The notes below the pieces were generated by a model. That model was not told the DNA's origin, ran no database searches, and saw nothing but the letters and a program-made list of their open reading frames with translations. From assembly GCA_944384205.1 (NCBI GenBank), contig CALWSL010000011.1, positions 49,242 to 113,241 on the forward strand: a DNA stretch of 64,000 nucleotides. The letters are read 5' to 3'. The DNA comes from an uncultured Acetatifactor sp. GTDB taxonomy: Bacteria > Bacillota > Clostridia > Lachnospirales > Lachnospiraceae. This document shows, in pieces, positions 9,339-17,767 of the stretch (position 1 is the stretch's first letter; each line of letters opens with the position of its first letter). The translations under genes were made by a program, and so were the position numbers.

Positions 9339-10145
9339 ATGGAAGCGTATCAGGATTTTGCGTATGTGTATGACGAGTTCATGGATGCTACTCCCTATGG
9401 GGAGTGGTGTGAGCTTCTGGCGGAGCTGATAGAAAAATACGGTGTGTCAAAGCCCGAGCGGGATGTGGAAGAACTGTTGGATTCGGAACGGAATCTGGTG
9501 GTGGATTTGGGCTGCGGCACAGGTACGCTGACGGAATTGCTGTACCGGAAGGGATATGACATGATTGGCGTGGATTCTTCCGAGTCCATGCTGAATATTG
9601 CCATGGAAAAGAAAGAAAAAAGCGGGTCTGAAATTCTATATCTGTTGCAGGACATGAGAGAGCTTGAATTGTACAGTACCGTGGGAACGGTGGTCAGTGT
9701 CTGCGATTCCATAAACTATATTCTGGAGGAAGAGGAGCTTCTTACCGTGTTTTCGCTGGTGAATAATTATCTCTATCCCGGTGGAATTTTTATTTTTGAC
9801 TTTAATACGGATTATAAATATCGCGAGGTCATAGGAGACACCACGATTGCAGAGAACAGAGAGGACTGCAGCTTTATCTGGGAAAATTTCTATGACCCGG
9901 AGGAGGAGCTGAACGAATATAACCTGACCATTTTTGTCCGGGAGGAAGGTGATAGTTTCCGCAGATTTACGGAAACCCATCTGCAAAGAGGCTATACCGT
10001 GGAACAGATGCGCCGTCTTGTGGAACAGGCCGGCATGACGATTGTGGAGATATTGGATGCGGACACGAGAGAGAATGTGACCGATACCAGTGAACGGGTG
10101 TACATTGTTGCCCGCGAACAGGGAAAAGAAACAGCGATAGAGTGA
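9339..10145 (+). CDS. Class I SAM-dependent methyltransferase
   Basis: A 268-residue methyltransferase with the SAM-binding glycine motif VVDLGCGTGTLTELL, the acidic end of strand beta2 in GVDSSESML, and a motif IV-like region around SVCDSINYIL. The start is placed at ATG 9339 (MEAYQDFAYVYDEFMD), the conserved opening of this clostridial group, with GAGAGG just upstream. An in-frame ATG at 9327 is the alternative. The substrate is unknown. It sits 32 bases after hisC and just ahead of hslO, probably in one transcript. Confidence 0.8.
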   Translation: MEAYQDFAYVYDEFMDATPYGEWCELLAELIEKYGVSKPERDVEELLDSERNLVVDLGCGTGTLTELLYRKGYDMIGVDSSESMLNIAMEKKEKSGSEILYLLQDMRELELYSTVGTVVSVCDSINYILEEEELLTVFSLVNNYLYPGGIFIFDFNTDYKYREVIGDTTIAENREDCSFIWENFYDPEEELNEYNLTIFVREEGDSFRRFTETHLQRGYTVEQMRRLVEQAGMTIVEILDADTRENVTDTSERVYIVAREQGKETAIE

Positions 10146-10166
10146 AATGAAGAAAAGAGGGAGCTT

Positions 10167-11045
10167 ATGACAGATTATATAGTGCGGGCAACCGCAGCGG
10201 AAGCGCAGATACGTGCCTTTGCCTGTACCACAAGACAGCTTGTGGAAAAGGCAAGACAGGCGCATAACACCAGTCCTGTGGTGACGGCGGCGTTAGGGAG
10301 GCTGTTGAGCGCGGGTGCCATGATGGGTACCATGTTAAAAGGAGAAAAGGACATCCTGACCTTGCAGATTAAAGGTGACGGACCTGTGAACGGTCTGACG
10401 GTTACGGCAGATTCCAACGCCAATGTAAAGGGGTATGCCAATGTACCGGATGTGATTCTTCCTGCCAATTCCATTGGAAAACTGGATGTGGTAGGCGCCA
10501 TCGGACAGGGCGTGCTGAGTGTTATTAAGGATATGGGATTAAAGGAACCTTATGTTGGACAGACTGTATTGCAGACAGGTGAGATTGCAGAGGATTTGAC
10601 CTATTATTTTGCGACTTCGGAGCAGGTGCCGTCCTCTGTGGGACTTGGTGTGCTGATGGAGAAAGATAATACCGTAAAACAGGCGGGAGGATTTATTATT
10701 CAGTTGATGCCCTTTGCGGAGGATTCGGTGATTGATAAGCTGGAGCAGAATCTGTCAAAGGTTAGTTCGGTCACAAGCCTTTTGGATGCCGGAAATACAC
10801 CGGAGCAGATGCTGGAGCTTTTGCTGGAAGGGCTGAATCCTGAAATAACAGATACGATGACTACTGCTTTTCGCTGCAACTGCGATAAACAGCGAGTGGA
10901 AAAAGCATTGATTAGTATCGGAAAAGCCGAATTGCAAAGTATGATAGATGATGGCGAGGAGATAGAAGTGAACTGTCATTTCTGCAATTCTCATTATAAA
11001 TTCAGTGTGGATGAATTAAAAGATTTGTATCGGCGCGCAAAATAA
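10167..11045 (+). CDS. hslO: Hsp33 redox-regulated chaperone
   Basis: A 292-residue holdase chaperone activated by oxidation. It shows the conserved N-terminal core (VVTAALGRLLSAGAMMG, LTLQIKGDGP, VKGYANVPDV) and the C-terminal zinc/redox switch with four Cys as CNC (near residue 240) and CHFC (near residue 273). All four switch cysteines are present, so redox control should work. The gene is 21 bases after the methyltransferase gene, with an AGGGAG-type RBS. Confidence 0.95.
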   Translation: MTDYIVRATAAEAQIRAFACTTRQLVEKARQAHNTSPVVTAALGRLLSAGAMMGTMLKGEKDILTLQIKGDGPVNGLTVTADSNANVKGYANVPDVILPANSIGKLDVVGAIGQGVLSVIKDMGLKEPYVGQTVLQTGEIAEDLTYYFATSEQVPSSVGLGVLMEKDNTVKQAGGFIIQLMPFAEDSVIDKLEQNLSKVSSVTSLLDAGNTPEQMLELLLEGLNPEITDTMTTAFRCNCDKQRVEKALISIGKAELQSMIDDGEEIEVNCHFCNSHYKFSVDELKDLYRRAK

Positions 11046-11060
11046 GCAGGAAAGAGGATA

Positions 11061-11084
11061 GTGTGAAAAATAGATTTTTCACAC
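11061..11084. repeat. Intergenic hairpin with GTGTGA/TCACAC ends (copy D), hslO-nadE
   Basis: GTGTGAAAAA (11061-11070) pairs perfectly with TTTTTCACAC (11075-11084) around a 4-base loop. It shares its terminal sequence with the larger elements at 21671, 28776 and 36645. Two copies of the palindrome CAAATTTG follow at about 11086 and 11104. Confidence 0.6.
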
Positions 11085-11139
11085 ACAAATTTGTGCTGAC
11101 GCTCAAATTTGAAGGTTACCGGTAGCATGGAGGATTTCT

Positions 11140-13053
11140 ATGGAACAGGGATTTGTGAAGGTGGCGGCAGTCACCCCGAAGATTAAGGTGGCGGATCCGA
11201 AATATAATGCAAAGGTTATCTGTGAGAAGCTGCGGGAGGTATATGCAAAAGAAGCGAAAGTGATTGTCTTTCCTGAGTTGTGTATCACCGGGTATACCTG
11301 TGCTGATTTGTTTATACAGGAGCTTTTGCTGGAGGAAGCAGAAAACGCCCTTCTTTACATTGTGGACGCAACCAGGGGGCAGGACGCTGTTGTTATGGTG
11401 GGACTGCCTGTTGTAAGAGACGGCAGACTTTATAATGTGGCTGCCATTCTGCAAAACGGCAAAATCCTGGGGATGGTACCGAAGGCGAACATTCCTTCCT
11501 ATGCGGAATTCTATGAGGGACGTCATTTCACGGAGGGAAATACAGAGGTTGTAAGCTTTTATCTCAAGGGCGAGAAAATTCCGTTCGGAACAAATCTGTT
11601 GTTTGAATGTACGAATCTGAAAGGACTTGTTATCGGCTGTGAAATCTGTGAAGATTTGTGGGTGGCAAATCCCCCCGCAACCAATCATGCGCTGATGGGG
11701 GCGACGGTAATTGCCAATCTGTCTGCCTCGAATGTGACAGTGGCGAAAGACCAATACAGAGAGCTTCTGGTAAAATCCTCCAGTGCAAGACTTCTCTGCG
11801 GATATATTTATGCTTCGGCAGGAGAAGGAGAGTCCACACAGGACCTTGTTTTCGGCGGACACAATCTGGTTGCCGAGAATGGCGTTATATTGTCAGAGTC
11901 AAAACATTTTAAAGGCGAAACCATCTATGGAGATTTAGATATACAGAAAATTTTGACAGAGAGGCGGAGAATGGGAACCTTCGGAAAGGAGCCGCAGCAG
12001 TCCTATGTGAGAGTACCGTTTACCATTCAGATAGCGGAGACGAAGCTGAACCGGACCTTCGGCTGTATGCCCTTTGTCCCCGGTGACGAGGAGACCAGGA
12101 ACAAGCGATGCGAGGAAATCCTGTCCATTCAGTCCTACGGTCTAAAGAAACGTTATGAGCATACCGGCTTAAAAACAGCAGTGCTTGGTATTTCAGGAGG
12201 TTTGGATTCCACCCTTGCCCTGCTTGTGACGGTGAGAACCTTTGATATGCTTTCTTTGGACCCAAAAGGTATTATAGCGGTTACCATGCCCTGCTTTGGC
12301 ACGACGGACCGCACCTATGACAATGCCTGCAGACTGGCCCGTGTCCTTGGTGTTACTTTGGAAGAGGTGGATATCAGGGAGGCTGTGACCGTTCATTTCC
12401 GTGATATCGGACAGGATATGGAGAATCATGATGTGACATATGAGAACGGACAGGCGCGAGAGCGTACCCAGGTGCTGATGGACATTGCCAACCGTGCGAA
12501 TGGTCTGGTAATCGGAACGGGCGATATGTCTGAGCTGGCGCTGGGCTGGGCAACCTACAACGGAGATCATATGTCCATGTACGGCGTCAATGTGGGCGTT
12601 CCCAAAACCTTAGTGCGCCATCTGGTAAGATATTATGCGGATACCTGTGACAATAGGGAGTTGCAGGAGACGCTGCTGGATGTACTGGACACGCCGGTAA
12701 GTCCTGAACTGCTTCCGCCCGTGAAAGGAAATATCGCACAGAAAACCGAGGATTTGGTAGGTCCTTATGAGCTGCATGACTTTTTCCTGTATTATATGCT
12801 GCGGTGCGGTTTCCCGCCCGCAAAAATATATCGAGTGGCAAAGATTGCGTTTGTGGGACAATACGATGATGCGACGATTTTAAAGTGGTTAAAGACCTTT
12901 TACAGAAGATTTTTCGCGCAGCAGTTTAAGCGCTCCTGTCTGCCGGACGGACCCAAGGTGGGAAGCGTGGCGGTATCGCCGAGAGGGGATTTGCGTATGC
13001 CCTCCGACGCCAGCGCAAGGCTGTGGCTGGAACAGATAGAGGAATTAAAATAA
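11140..13053 (+). CDS. nadE: Glutamine-dependent NAD+ synthase
   Basis: Amidates nicotinic acid adenine dinucleotide to NAD+, drawing ammonia from glutamine. The 637-residue protein joins an N-terminal nitrilase-type glutaminase to a C-terminal synthetase. The glutaminase triad is visible as Glu in FPELCITGYTCADLF, Lys in VPKANIPSYAEFYE and Cys in GCEICEDLWV. The synthetase has the PP-loop GISGGLDSTLALL and IGTGDMSELALGW. The length matches the two-domain form. The RBS GGAGG precedes ATG 11140. It is separated from hslO by a hairpin-containing spacer of 94 bases. Confidence 0.95.
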   Translation: MEQGFVKVAAVTPKIKVADPKYNAKVICEKLREVYAKEAKVIVFPELCITGYTCADLFIQELLLEEAENALLYIVDATRGQDAVVMVGLPVVRDGRLYNVAAILQNGKILGMVPKANIPSYAEFYEGRHFTEGNTEVVSFYLKGEKIPFGTNLLFECTNLKGLVIGCEICEDLWVANPPATNHALMGATVIANLSASNVTVAKDQYRELLVKSSSARLLCGYIYASAGEGESTQDLVFGGHNLVAENGVILSESKHFKGETIYGDLDIQKILTERRRMGTFGKEPQQSYVRVPFTIQIAETKLNRTFGCMPFVPGDEETRNKRCEEILSIQSYGLKKRYEHTGLKTAVLGISGGLDSTLALLVTVRTFDMLSLDPKGIIAVTMPCFGTTDRTYDNACRLARVLGVTLEEVDIREAVTVHFRDIGQDMENHDVTYENGQARERTQVLMDIANRANGLVIGTGDMSELALGWATYNGDHMSMYGVNVGVPKTLVRHLVRYYADTCDNRELQETLLDVLDTPVSPELLPPVKGNIAQKTEDLVGPYELHDFFLYYMLRCGFPPAKIYRVAKIAFVGQYDDATILKWLKTFYRRFFAQQFKRSCLPDGPKVGSVAVSPRGDLRMPSDASARLWLEQIEELK

Positions 13054-13156
13054 ACGAAGGAGGGAAGGTTCTTATGAGAAGATATGTTTTGTTTGCATAG
13101 CAAGTGGCTATTGCAAGTAAAATTTATTTAGTTGTTATAGCCGTTTGCTATTCCTG
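13054..13156. other. Spacer after nadE with an 8-codon mini-ORF
   Basis: A very good RBS (GAAGGAGGGAAGG) precedes ATG 13074, but the frame closes after eight codons (MRRYVLFA, stop at 13098-13100). It could be a leader peptide or the stump of a lost gene. Nothing else is recognisable here. Confidence 0.3.
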
Positions 13157-13318
13157 ATGAATCAATATTACAAGGAGGCAAACATAGGCTATGTAAAAGC
13201 AGAAGAGATTCTGCCGATGGAAATGATAGAATTAATTCAGGAGTATGTTGACGGTCAGAATATTTATATACCGAGAAAAGCATACAGCGGATTGTCCGTG
13301 AAGAAAAGAGAACCATAG
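13157..13318 (+). pseudogene. Remnant of a small YVKAEEILP-type (CD3324-like) protein gene
   Basis: An open frame of 53 codons reads NIGYVKAEEILPMEMIELI followed by a QEYVDGQNIYIPRK segment. This resembles the N-terminal part of the small clostridial CD3324-family proteins, which are usually about 90 residues. Two signs of decay are visible. The RBS AAGGAGG (13172-13178) is followed at the right distance by ATA (13184-13186) instead of ATG, and the protein stops soon after IYIPRK. The upstream ATG at 13157 has no matching RBS. Function is unknown even for the intact family. Confidence 0.5.
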
Positions 13319-13329
13319 AGCGTTAAGAG

Positions 13330-13362
13330 AAGTCCCCTGTTCAGAGAGTGAGCAGGGGACTT
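13330..13362 (+). terminator. Hairpin, probable terminator
   Basis: AAGTCCCCTG (13330-13339) pairs with CAGGGGACTT (13353-13362). The downstream T content is weak (GCTATTAGTATT). The rest of 13363-13427 shows nothing recognisable. Confidence 0.55.
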
Positions 13363-13427
13363 GCTATTAGTATTCAACAGTTGTCGTACTTGGATTTGTG
13401 TATAAGCTTTAAGTTTAGCTATGCTAC

Positions 13428-13456
13428 TTGTTCCTATCTCGATAATATATTAAAAT
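13428..13456 (+). promoter_or_regulatory. Candidate promoter for the cell-wall-binding protein gene
   Basis: TTGTTC, a 17-base spacer and TAAAAT, about 90 bases upstream of ATG 13545. Confidence 0.45.
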
Positions 13457-13544
13457 AGTTATAGATGATTACACGCAGATAAATTGATAGATGATTTTGT
13501 TACAGGAATTCTATCATTGGTTTGTAAGAAGGGAGAAGTGCATT

Positions 13545-14510
13545 ATGTGGGTGAAAGGAATGCAGCGGATAGTATTGTTGATTGGATTATTATTGCTGGC
13601 AGGAGGAGGCTGTCTGACTGTAAGTGCGGAAGGGTTGAATGGATGGCAGACAGAGAATGGTAAGGATTATTGGTATGAGGACGGTGTGCGTCAGGGATAT
13701 GACCCAGAGAACTCCAACTATCGCGGCAAGGAAATTTATGATTCCAGTCAAAGAGCATGGTTCTGGCTGGATAATGCGGAAGGAGGAGCCAAGGCTGTGA
13801 GTAAGGATGTCTATCAGGAATCCGATGCCGGTCAGTGGGCGGAAAATAAAGAGACAGGAACCGGCAAGTGGGTGCGATATGATAAAGACGGACATATGGT
13901 GAAGGGTTGGGATGTCAATGAAAAAGGAATTTATTATTTTGATGAAACCTATGGCACCATGGCAAAGGGGTGGGTGGTTATAGGCTTTGACGGATATTTT
14001 TTTAACGAGTCCACCGGTGTGCTTGAGAAACCCCCTGTCTATTTCCTGCAAGGAGGATGGTATACCCCTCCCACATACAAAATTGATTCTCAGTATTGGG
14101 TTGAAAATGGCGTCATACAGGGAACTGATCCGGATAACCCCGACTACCGCGGCAAGGAAATTTATGATTCCAGTCAAGGAGCATGGTTCTGGCTGGATGC
14201 CGCAAATGGCGGCGCTAAAACTGTGAGCAAGGATGTCTATCAGGAATCCGATGCCGGTCAGTGGGCGGAGAACAAGGAGACGGGAACCGGAAAATGGGTG
14301 CGTTATGATAAAGACGGACATATGGTGAAGGGCTGGGATATCAGTGAAAAGGGAAGCTATTATTTTGATGAGACTTATGGTACTATGGCGAAAGGCAGAG
14401 TCACGATAGAGGGTGAGGAGTATGTATTTGATGAAGTGACCGGAGTGCTGATTCCCGAAGTACGGACGGAATGGGTTCGCCTTGGCAGATTATCCGCCGG
14501 GAAGAGCTGA
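13545..14510 (+). CDS. Secreted cell-wall-binding-repeat protein, 5' part of a frameshifted gene
   Basis: A 321-residue product with an N-terminal signal peptide (MWVKGMQRIVLLIGLLLL, cleavage expected after TVSA) and aromatic/glycine-rich repeats of the cell-wall/choline-binding type (WVRYDKDGHMVKGW, YYFDETYGTMAKG). Two units of about 142 codons are near copies: the segment beginning CGCGGCAAG at 13722 recurs at 14148. The start has GGGAG upstream. The frame ends abruptly at 14510, and the expected continuation lies in the next frame from 14482. Dropping one T of CCTT at 14482-14483 would restore WVRLADYPPG and one protein of about 525 residues. Expected role: a surface-attached protein. Confidence 0.75.
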   Translation: MWVKGMQRIVLLIGLLLLAGGGCLTVSAEGLNGWQTENGKDYWYEDGVRQGYDPENSNYRGKEIYDSSQRAWFWLDNAEGGAKAVSKDVYQESDAGQWAENKETGTGKWVRYDKDGHMVKGWDVNEKGIYYFDETYGTMAKGWVVIGFDGYFFNESTGVLEKPPVYFLQGGWYTPPTYKIDSQYWVENGVIQGTDPDNPDYRGKEIYDSSQGAWFWLDAANGGAKTVSKDVYQESDAGQWAENKETGTGKWVRYDKDGHMVKGWDISEKGSYYFDETYGTMAKGRVTIEGEEYVFDEVTGVLIPEVRTEWVRLGRLSAGKS

Positions 14511-15120
14511 TGGGAAAACCGGAATACATATGACCTGTGCAACCAGTTTGGCGCCAAACCAGTTATGGAAGGAAAATAAAAAAGTAGCATTATATGACCA
14601 AGCAGGTAAGTTGTGTGAGGGAAGACATGGAACTGTCAGAACAATAACAGATTCAAATGCTATTGCAATCATTATGAGAATGTATAGGAACGCAGGATAT
14701 ACTTATAATCCAAATGTGGATAAGCCGTCAGCGCTGGAGATGAACGGATGGTTTCGCAGTAATGGCAGGAGATATTATTTTGAAAACGGTGTAAAGTTTG
14801 CCAATAGGGAGTGGTGTGATCCTGCAACCGGTGAATGGTATTGGTTTGATGCTGATGGTTCTATGGCAAGAAATAAAGAAGTTTTTATCCCTTTTAACGC
14901 AGACCGTACAGAGGGAAAATGGGTTTATTATGACGATGCGGGTCACATGGTAAAAGGAGAAAGTTTTCACGGCGAGCAATGGAATTATTATGATATTGGG
15001 ACAAATAAATACTGGTATTATTATGATATCATAACAGGTATCATGCACCACGGATGGACAACGTTACCCGATGGAAGGTCTTATTACTATGATGAAATAA
15101 CCGGAATCCGTCAGGGATAG
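14482..15120 (+). pseudogene. 3' part of the frameshifted cell-wall-binding-repeat protein gene
   Basis: It continues the preceding gene after a +1 shift. It carries ADYPPGRADGKTGIHMTCAT, then SLAPNQLWKEN and GTVRTITDSNAIAIIMRMY, a conserved module of these proteins. Three more cell-wall-binding-like repeats follow (WFRSNGRRYYFENG, GEWYWFDADGSM, GKWVYYDDAGHMVKG). There is no RBS or credible start at the 5' end, only an in-frame TTG, so independent translation is unlikely. Confidence 0.7.
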
Positions 15121-15148
15121 TATATGGCGTTAGAAGACAAATAAAATG

Positions 15149-15199
15149 CAAAAGGACGGTATAAGGATGCGTTTAAACGGTTCTCACACTGTCCTTTTG
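15149..15199. terminator. Shared terminator between convergent genes
   Basis: CAAAAGGAC (15149-15157) pairs with GTCCTTTTG (15191-15199) around a large loop. It lies between the convergent surface-protein gene and the YdcF-like gene. Confidence 0.45.
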
Positions 15200-15259
15200 T
15201 ATTTGTTGAATTTCTGATTCAGGCAGTGAACAAATAAAAGAAGGAATAACGTTATAAAT

Positions 15260-16054
15260 TTAATTGCTTGAAGAATAGACAGGATTAGCCTCTCGCACCA
15301 ATTCGGGATACTCATGATACAATTCGCAAAAAGCATTTTTTACCTGTATGGGAATATCCACATGAGCAATGAAATTCTTCCCTTTGGGACCATACCCATG
15401 TTCATCGTCGGATAATCTTGGAATTTCTCCCATCAGCAGACTGATATATCTATTGATATCCCACATTCCCCAAATTTTCTTATCATACTCCAGGGCAGAA
15501 TTTTTTGCAATAACCTTTGCGGAATAGACGGCATAATTGATGATTTCAACATCATCACTTACATATTTTCTCAAGACAGCTTCCATTCGATGCTGCATGG
15601 TTGCATCCTGAGAGAGAATAATGCTCTGGAATGAAATTCCATTTTCTTTAAGTAAATCTAAAAGATAGGTAATGTTATTTCCACAGTTTGTAGATTTACA
15701 TTCCACAAAATCCGGTTCTAATCCATATTGATGCTTTAAATATTTTGCAAAGATTTCCGCTTCTGATAAACAGACCGTTTCAATGGCGGGAAACTCTTCA
15801 TACATTTTTGCACGTAAGGTTTCGGTAGTATGTCCTGCACCGCCGACTATAACAAATTTTTTGGCAATGTGATTTTTCATTGCCTGTGCGAGAACATCTC
15901 CACCGCACAGGATGCTTCCGCCGAAAAGCACCATAACATCTGCCTGTGTGATTCCATATGTTTTGAATAATTGTTCTGTTGTTAATTCTGCCACATCTCT
16001 TTTTCCACAGAACTGTCCCAAAATATTTATATTTTTTGCCGTGTTCCCCAACAT
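15260..16054 (-). CDS. YdcF-like protein (DUF218 family)
   Basis: A 264-residue protein of the DUF218 family, close in length to E. coli YdcF. The visible family features are VMVLFGGSILCGGDVLAQAM near the N-terminus, KKFVIVGGAGHTTETLR, STNCGNNITYLLDLLKENG and SIILSQDATMQHRMEAVL, which fit the Rossmann-like core. YdcF is reported to bind SAM; the role here is unknown. There is no signal peptide or membrane segment, unlike the SanA/ElyC branch. The start ATG (16054) has AGGGAG upstream on the minus strand. Confidence 0.75.
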   Translation of the reverse strand: MLGNTAKNINILGQFCGKRDVAELTTEQLFKTYGITQADVMVLFGGSILCGGDVLAQAMKNHIAKKFVIVGGAGHTTETLRAKMYEEFPAIETVCLSEAEIFAKYLKHQYGLEPDFVECKSTNCGNNITYLLDLLKENGISFQSIILSQDATMQHRMEAVLRKYVSDDVEIINYAVYSAKVIAKNSALEYDKKIWGMWDINRYISLLMGEIPRLSDDEHGYGPKGKNFIAHVDIPIQVKNAFCELYHEYPELVREANPVYSSSN

Positions 16055-16185
16055 GGTATTACTCCCTGTAAATTGAAATTTGTAACGCTATAATCATTCT
16101 ACTCTGTCAATCGGTTTTCGTCAAAAGCTTTTCAGATGAGAAAAATAGTGTAAAATAAAATTAAAAAATCACCCAGGGTCAGGTA

Positions 16186-16216
16186 TTGCTTGTGACGCAG
16201 CGTTATGTAGTATATT
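16186..16216 (+). promoter_or_regulatory. MerR-type promoter with 19-bp spacer
   Basis: TTGCTT (16186-16191), exactly 19 bases, then TATATT (16211-16216). The spacer carries the small dyad TGACGCAGCGTTA. An over-long 19-bp spacer with a dyad is the classic operator-promoter used by MerR regulators, here directly ahead of a merR-type gene, which suggests autoregulation. Confidence 0.65.
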
Positions 16217-16240
16217 CGGGGCGAAAGGAGGTGAAACGCT

Positions 16241-16990
16241 ATGTCGATGTATACGACGGGTGAACTGGCAAAAGCGTGTGGAGTTACTGTAAGGACTGTG
16301 CAGTATTACGATAAACAGAATCTTTTAAATCCCAGCGAACTGACTGAGGGCGGAAGACGTCTGTATTCGGAAGAGGACAAACAGAAAATGCTTCTGATTT
16401 GTACGCTGCGGGATTTGGGACTGACGCTGGACATCATCCGCAAAATTTTTAAAGAGCAAAATTCCCGTGAGGTCATAGAGGTCTTTCTGACAGAACAGAA
16501 GCTGATGCTTAATCAGGAACTGGAGAACAAAAAAAAGCAGATGGAAAAGATTGACTTCATTCTGCAGGGAATTCGTGGCTCAAAGGAATATTCCATCCAA
16601 TTAATAGGCGATATGGCGAATCTTATGGAAGCGAAGAAGAAACTGAAACAGGTTTATGCAATCATGTTAGCAGTAGGAATCATTATGGATATCATTGAAA
16701 TCGGAACCTTGGTTTTGTGGATTCGGACGGGAATCTGGATTTCTTTTGCAGTCGGAATGGTCATTGTGATAGCATTGGGATTTTTGATTAGCAGATATTA
16801 CTACAATAAGGTTGCATACATTTGTCCGGACTGCCACGAGATTTTTATACCAAGCTTCAAGGAATGTTTTTGGGCGCATCATACGCCCGGCACCAGAAAA
16901 CTTACCTGCCCGGTATGTGGGCATAAGAGTTTTTGCACCGAGACTTATCGGAAAGCGGAAGCAGTTGTGTTTGAAAAAGGAAGGATGTAA
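16241..16990 (+). CDS. MerR-family regulator fused to membrane segments and a zinc ribbon
   Basis: A 249-residue protein. Residues 3-70 form a MerR winged helix (YTTGELAKACGVTVRTVQYY, GGRRLYSEED). A helical dimerisation stretch follows to about 125. Two hydrophobic segments (about 138-160 and 166-186) suggest membrane anchoring. The C-terminus has two CxxC pairs (CPDC, CPVC) typical of a zinc ribbon. The RBS AAAGGAGGTGA is near perfect. It probably controls its own promoter at 16186-16216. The target genes and signal are unknown; a membrane or envelope signal would fit the architecture. Confidence 0.8.
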   Translation: MSMYTTGELAKACGVTVRTVQYYDKQNLLNPSELTEGGRRLYSEEDKQKMLLICTLRDLGLTLDIIRKIFKEQNSREVIEVFLTEQKLMLNQELENKKKQMEKIDFILQGIRGSKEYSIQLIGDMANLMEAKKKLKQVYAIMLAVGIIMDIIEIGTLVLWIRTGIWISFAVGMVIVIALGFLISRYYYNKVAYICPDCHEIFIPSFKECFWAHHTPGTRKLTCPVCGHKSFCTETYRKAEAVVFEKGRM

Positions 16991-16993
16991 AGA

Positions 16994-17036
16994 ACAAAAA
17001 CAGCGATTCCTGTTTAGATGGGAACCGCTGTTTTTG
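16994..17036. terminator. Bidirectional terminator between merR-like gene and 17073 gene
   Basis: ACAAAAACAGCG (16994-17005) with TTCC pairs with GGAA and CGCTGTTTTTGT (to 17036), leaving A- and T-runs on the outer sides. The two flanking genes converge here. Confidence 0.8.
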
Positions 17037-17072
17037 TGTGCGCTGTGTGTCGTAAGCGCACTGCGCTCATTT

Positions 17073-17582
17073 TCAGTCAATCGTAATATCTTCCGTTAAT
17101 TCCGTTATTGCGGAAGCCTTATCCAACGAATTCTGAATCGCCTCCAAAAGAACGAGCGAGGTATATTTGCTGTCTGATGTGTAGGTAATTCCCTCCAGTG
17201 ACTGCGTTTCATAGATTTGTGTGCAAATCGAATCAAAGGTAGGTTGGAGGAGAGGATACATGGTAGTGACAGCTTCGCTTAGGTTCACCAGACGTATGGA
17301 AGTGATGGCATCCTTTTCTACAATGACTTCCACATCCACGGTCTGCCCGCCAAGTACCAGTTCCGTGGCATAGATGCCGGGTATGTAGACTGCGTCTGAG
17401 GAGGCCTGCTCCGCATCGCCACTGCTTTCCGTTTCCGTAGGAGCCTGCCCGCCGGATTCCTCTTTGTCAGGCGAAAACATCATGATTAAAAGCACCACGA
17501 ATAAGATACCCAGCGCCACAAAAATACCTGTATAGATTAATTCCTTCATATGAAGTACGACAATTTTGGTTTTTGCACTCAT
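17073..17582 (-). CDS. Membrane-anchored protein, FMN-binding-domain-like
   Basis: A 169-residue protein with one N-terminal membrane segment (about residues 12-36), an acidic/Ser-rich linker (PDKEESGG onward) and an extracytoplasmic domain. The domain contains GIYATELVLGGQTVDVEVIV and a DSKYTSLVLLEAIQNSLDKA stretch. This two-strand/helix pattern is like small FMN-binding-type domains of clostridial exported proteins, but I cannot confirm cofactor binding. The start is placed at ATG 17582 because AAGGAG lies upstream of it; the frame extends further without an RBS. It is transcribed away from the glycosyltransferase-like gene. Confidence 0.65.
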   Translation of the reverse strand: MSAKTKIVVLHMKELIYTGIFVALGILFVVLLIMMFSPDKEESGGQAPTETESSGDAEQASSDAVYIPGIYATELVLGGQTVDVEVIVEKDAITSIRLVNLSEAVTTMYPLLQPTFDSICTQIYETQSLEGITYTSDSKYTSLVLLEAIQNSLDKASAITELTEDITID

Positions 17583-17693
17583 CCGTATTCTCCTTGAATC
17601 CACAGGGGGACTTTTTATATAAAATATGCGACGGAAGGGCAAAATATAACAGGGATTTCCCCGCCTTTTGGCATTGGATTCACAAAGAAAACA

Positions 17694-17722
17694 TTGACAA
17701 CAATATTTTGGATTGTTATGAT
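17694..17722 (+). promoter_or_regulatory. Strong sigma-A promoter for the 17768 gene cluster
   Basis: Consensus TTGACA (17694-17699), a 17-base spacer and TATGAT (17717-17722), about 45 bases ahead of ATG 17768. Confidence 0.8.
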
Positions 17723-17767
17723 GTGGACGTAAGAAAATGCAGGAAAAGGAAGAAAGGATTATTGCTC

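Noticed and set aside
13722-14510. CRISPR-like or tandem regulatory repeat
   Set aside because: The repetition has a 426-base period and is in-frame protein repetition, not a spacer array. No CRISPR array was seen anywhere in the window.
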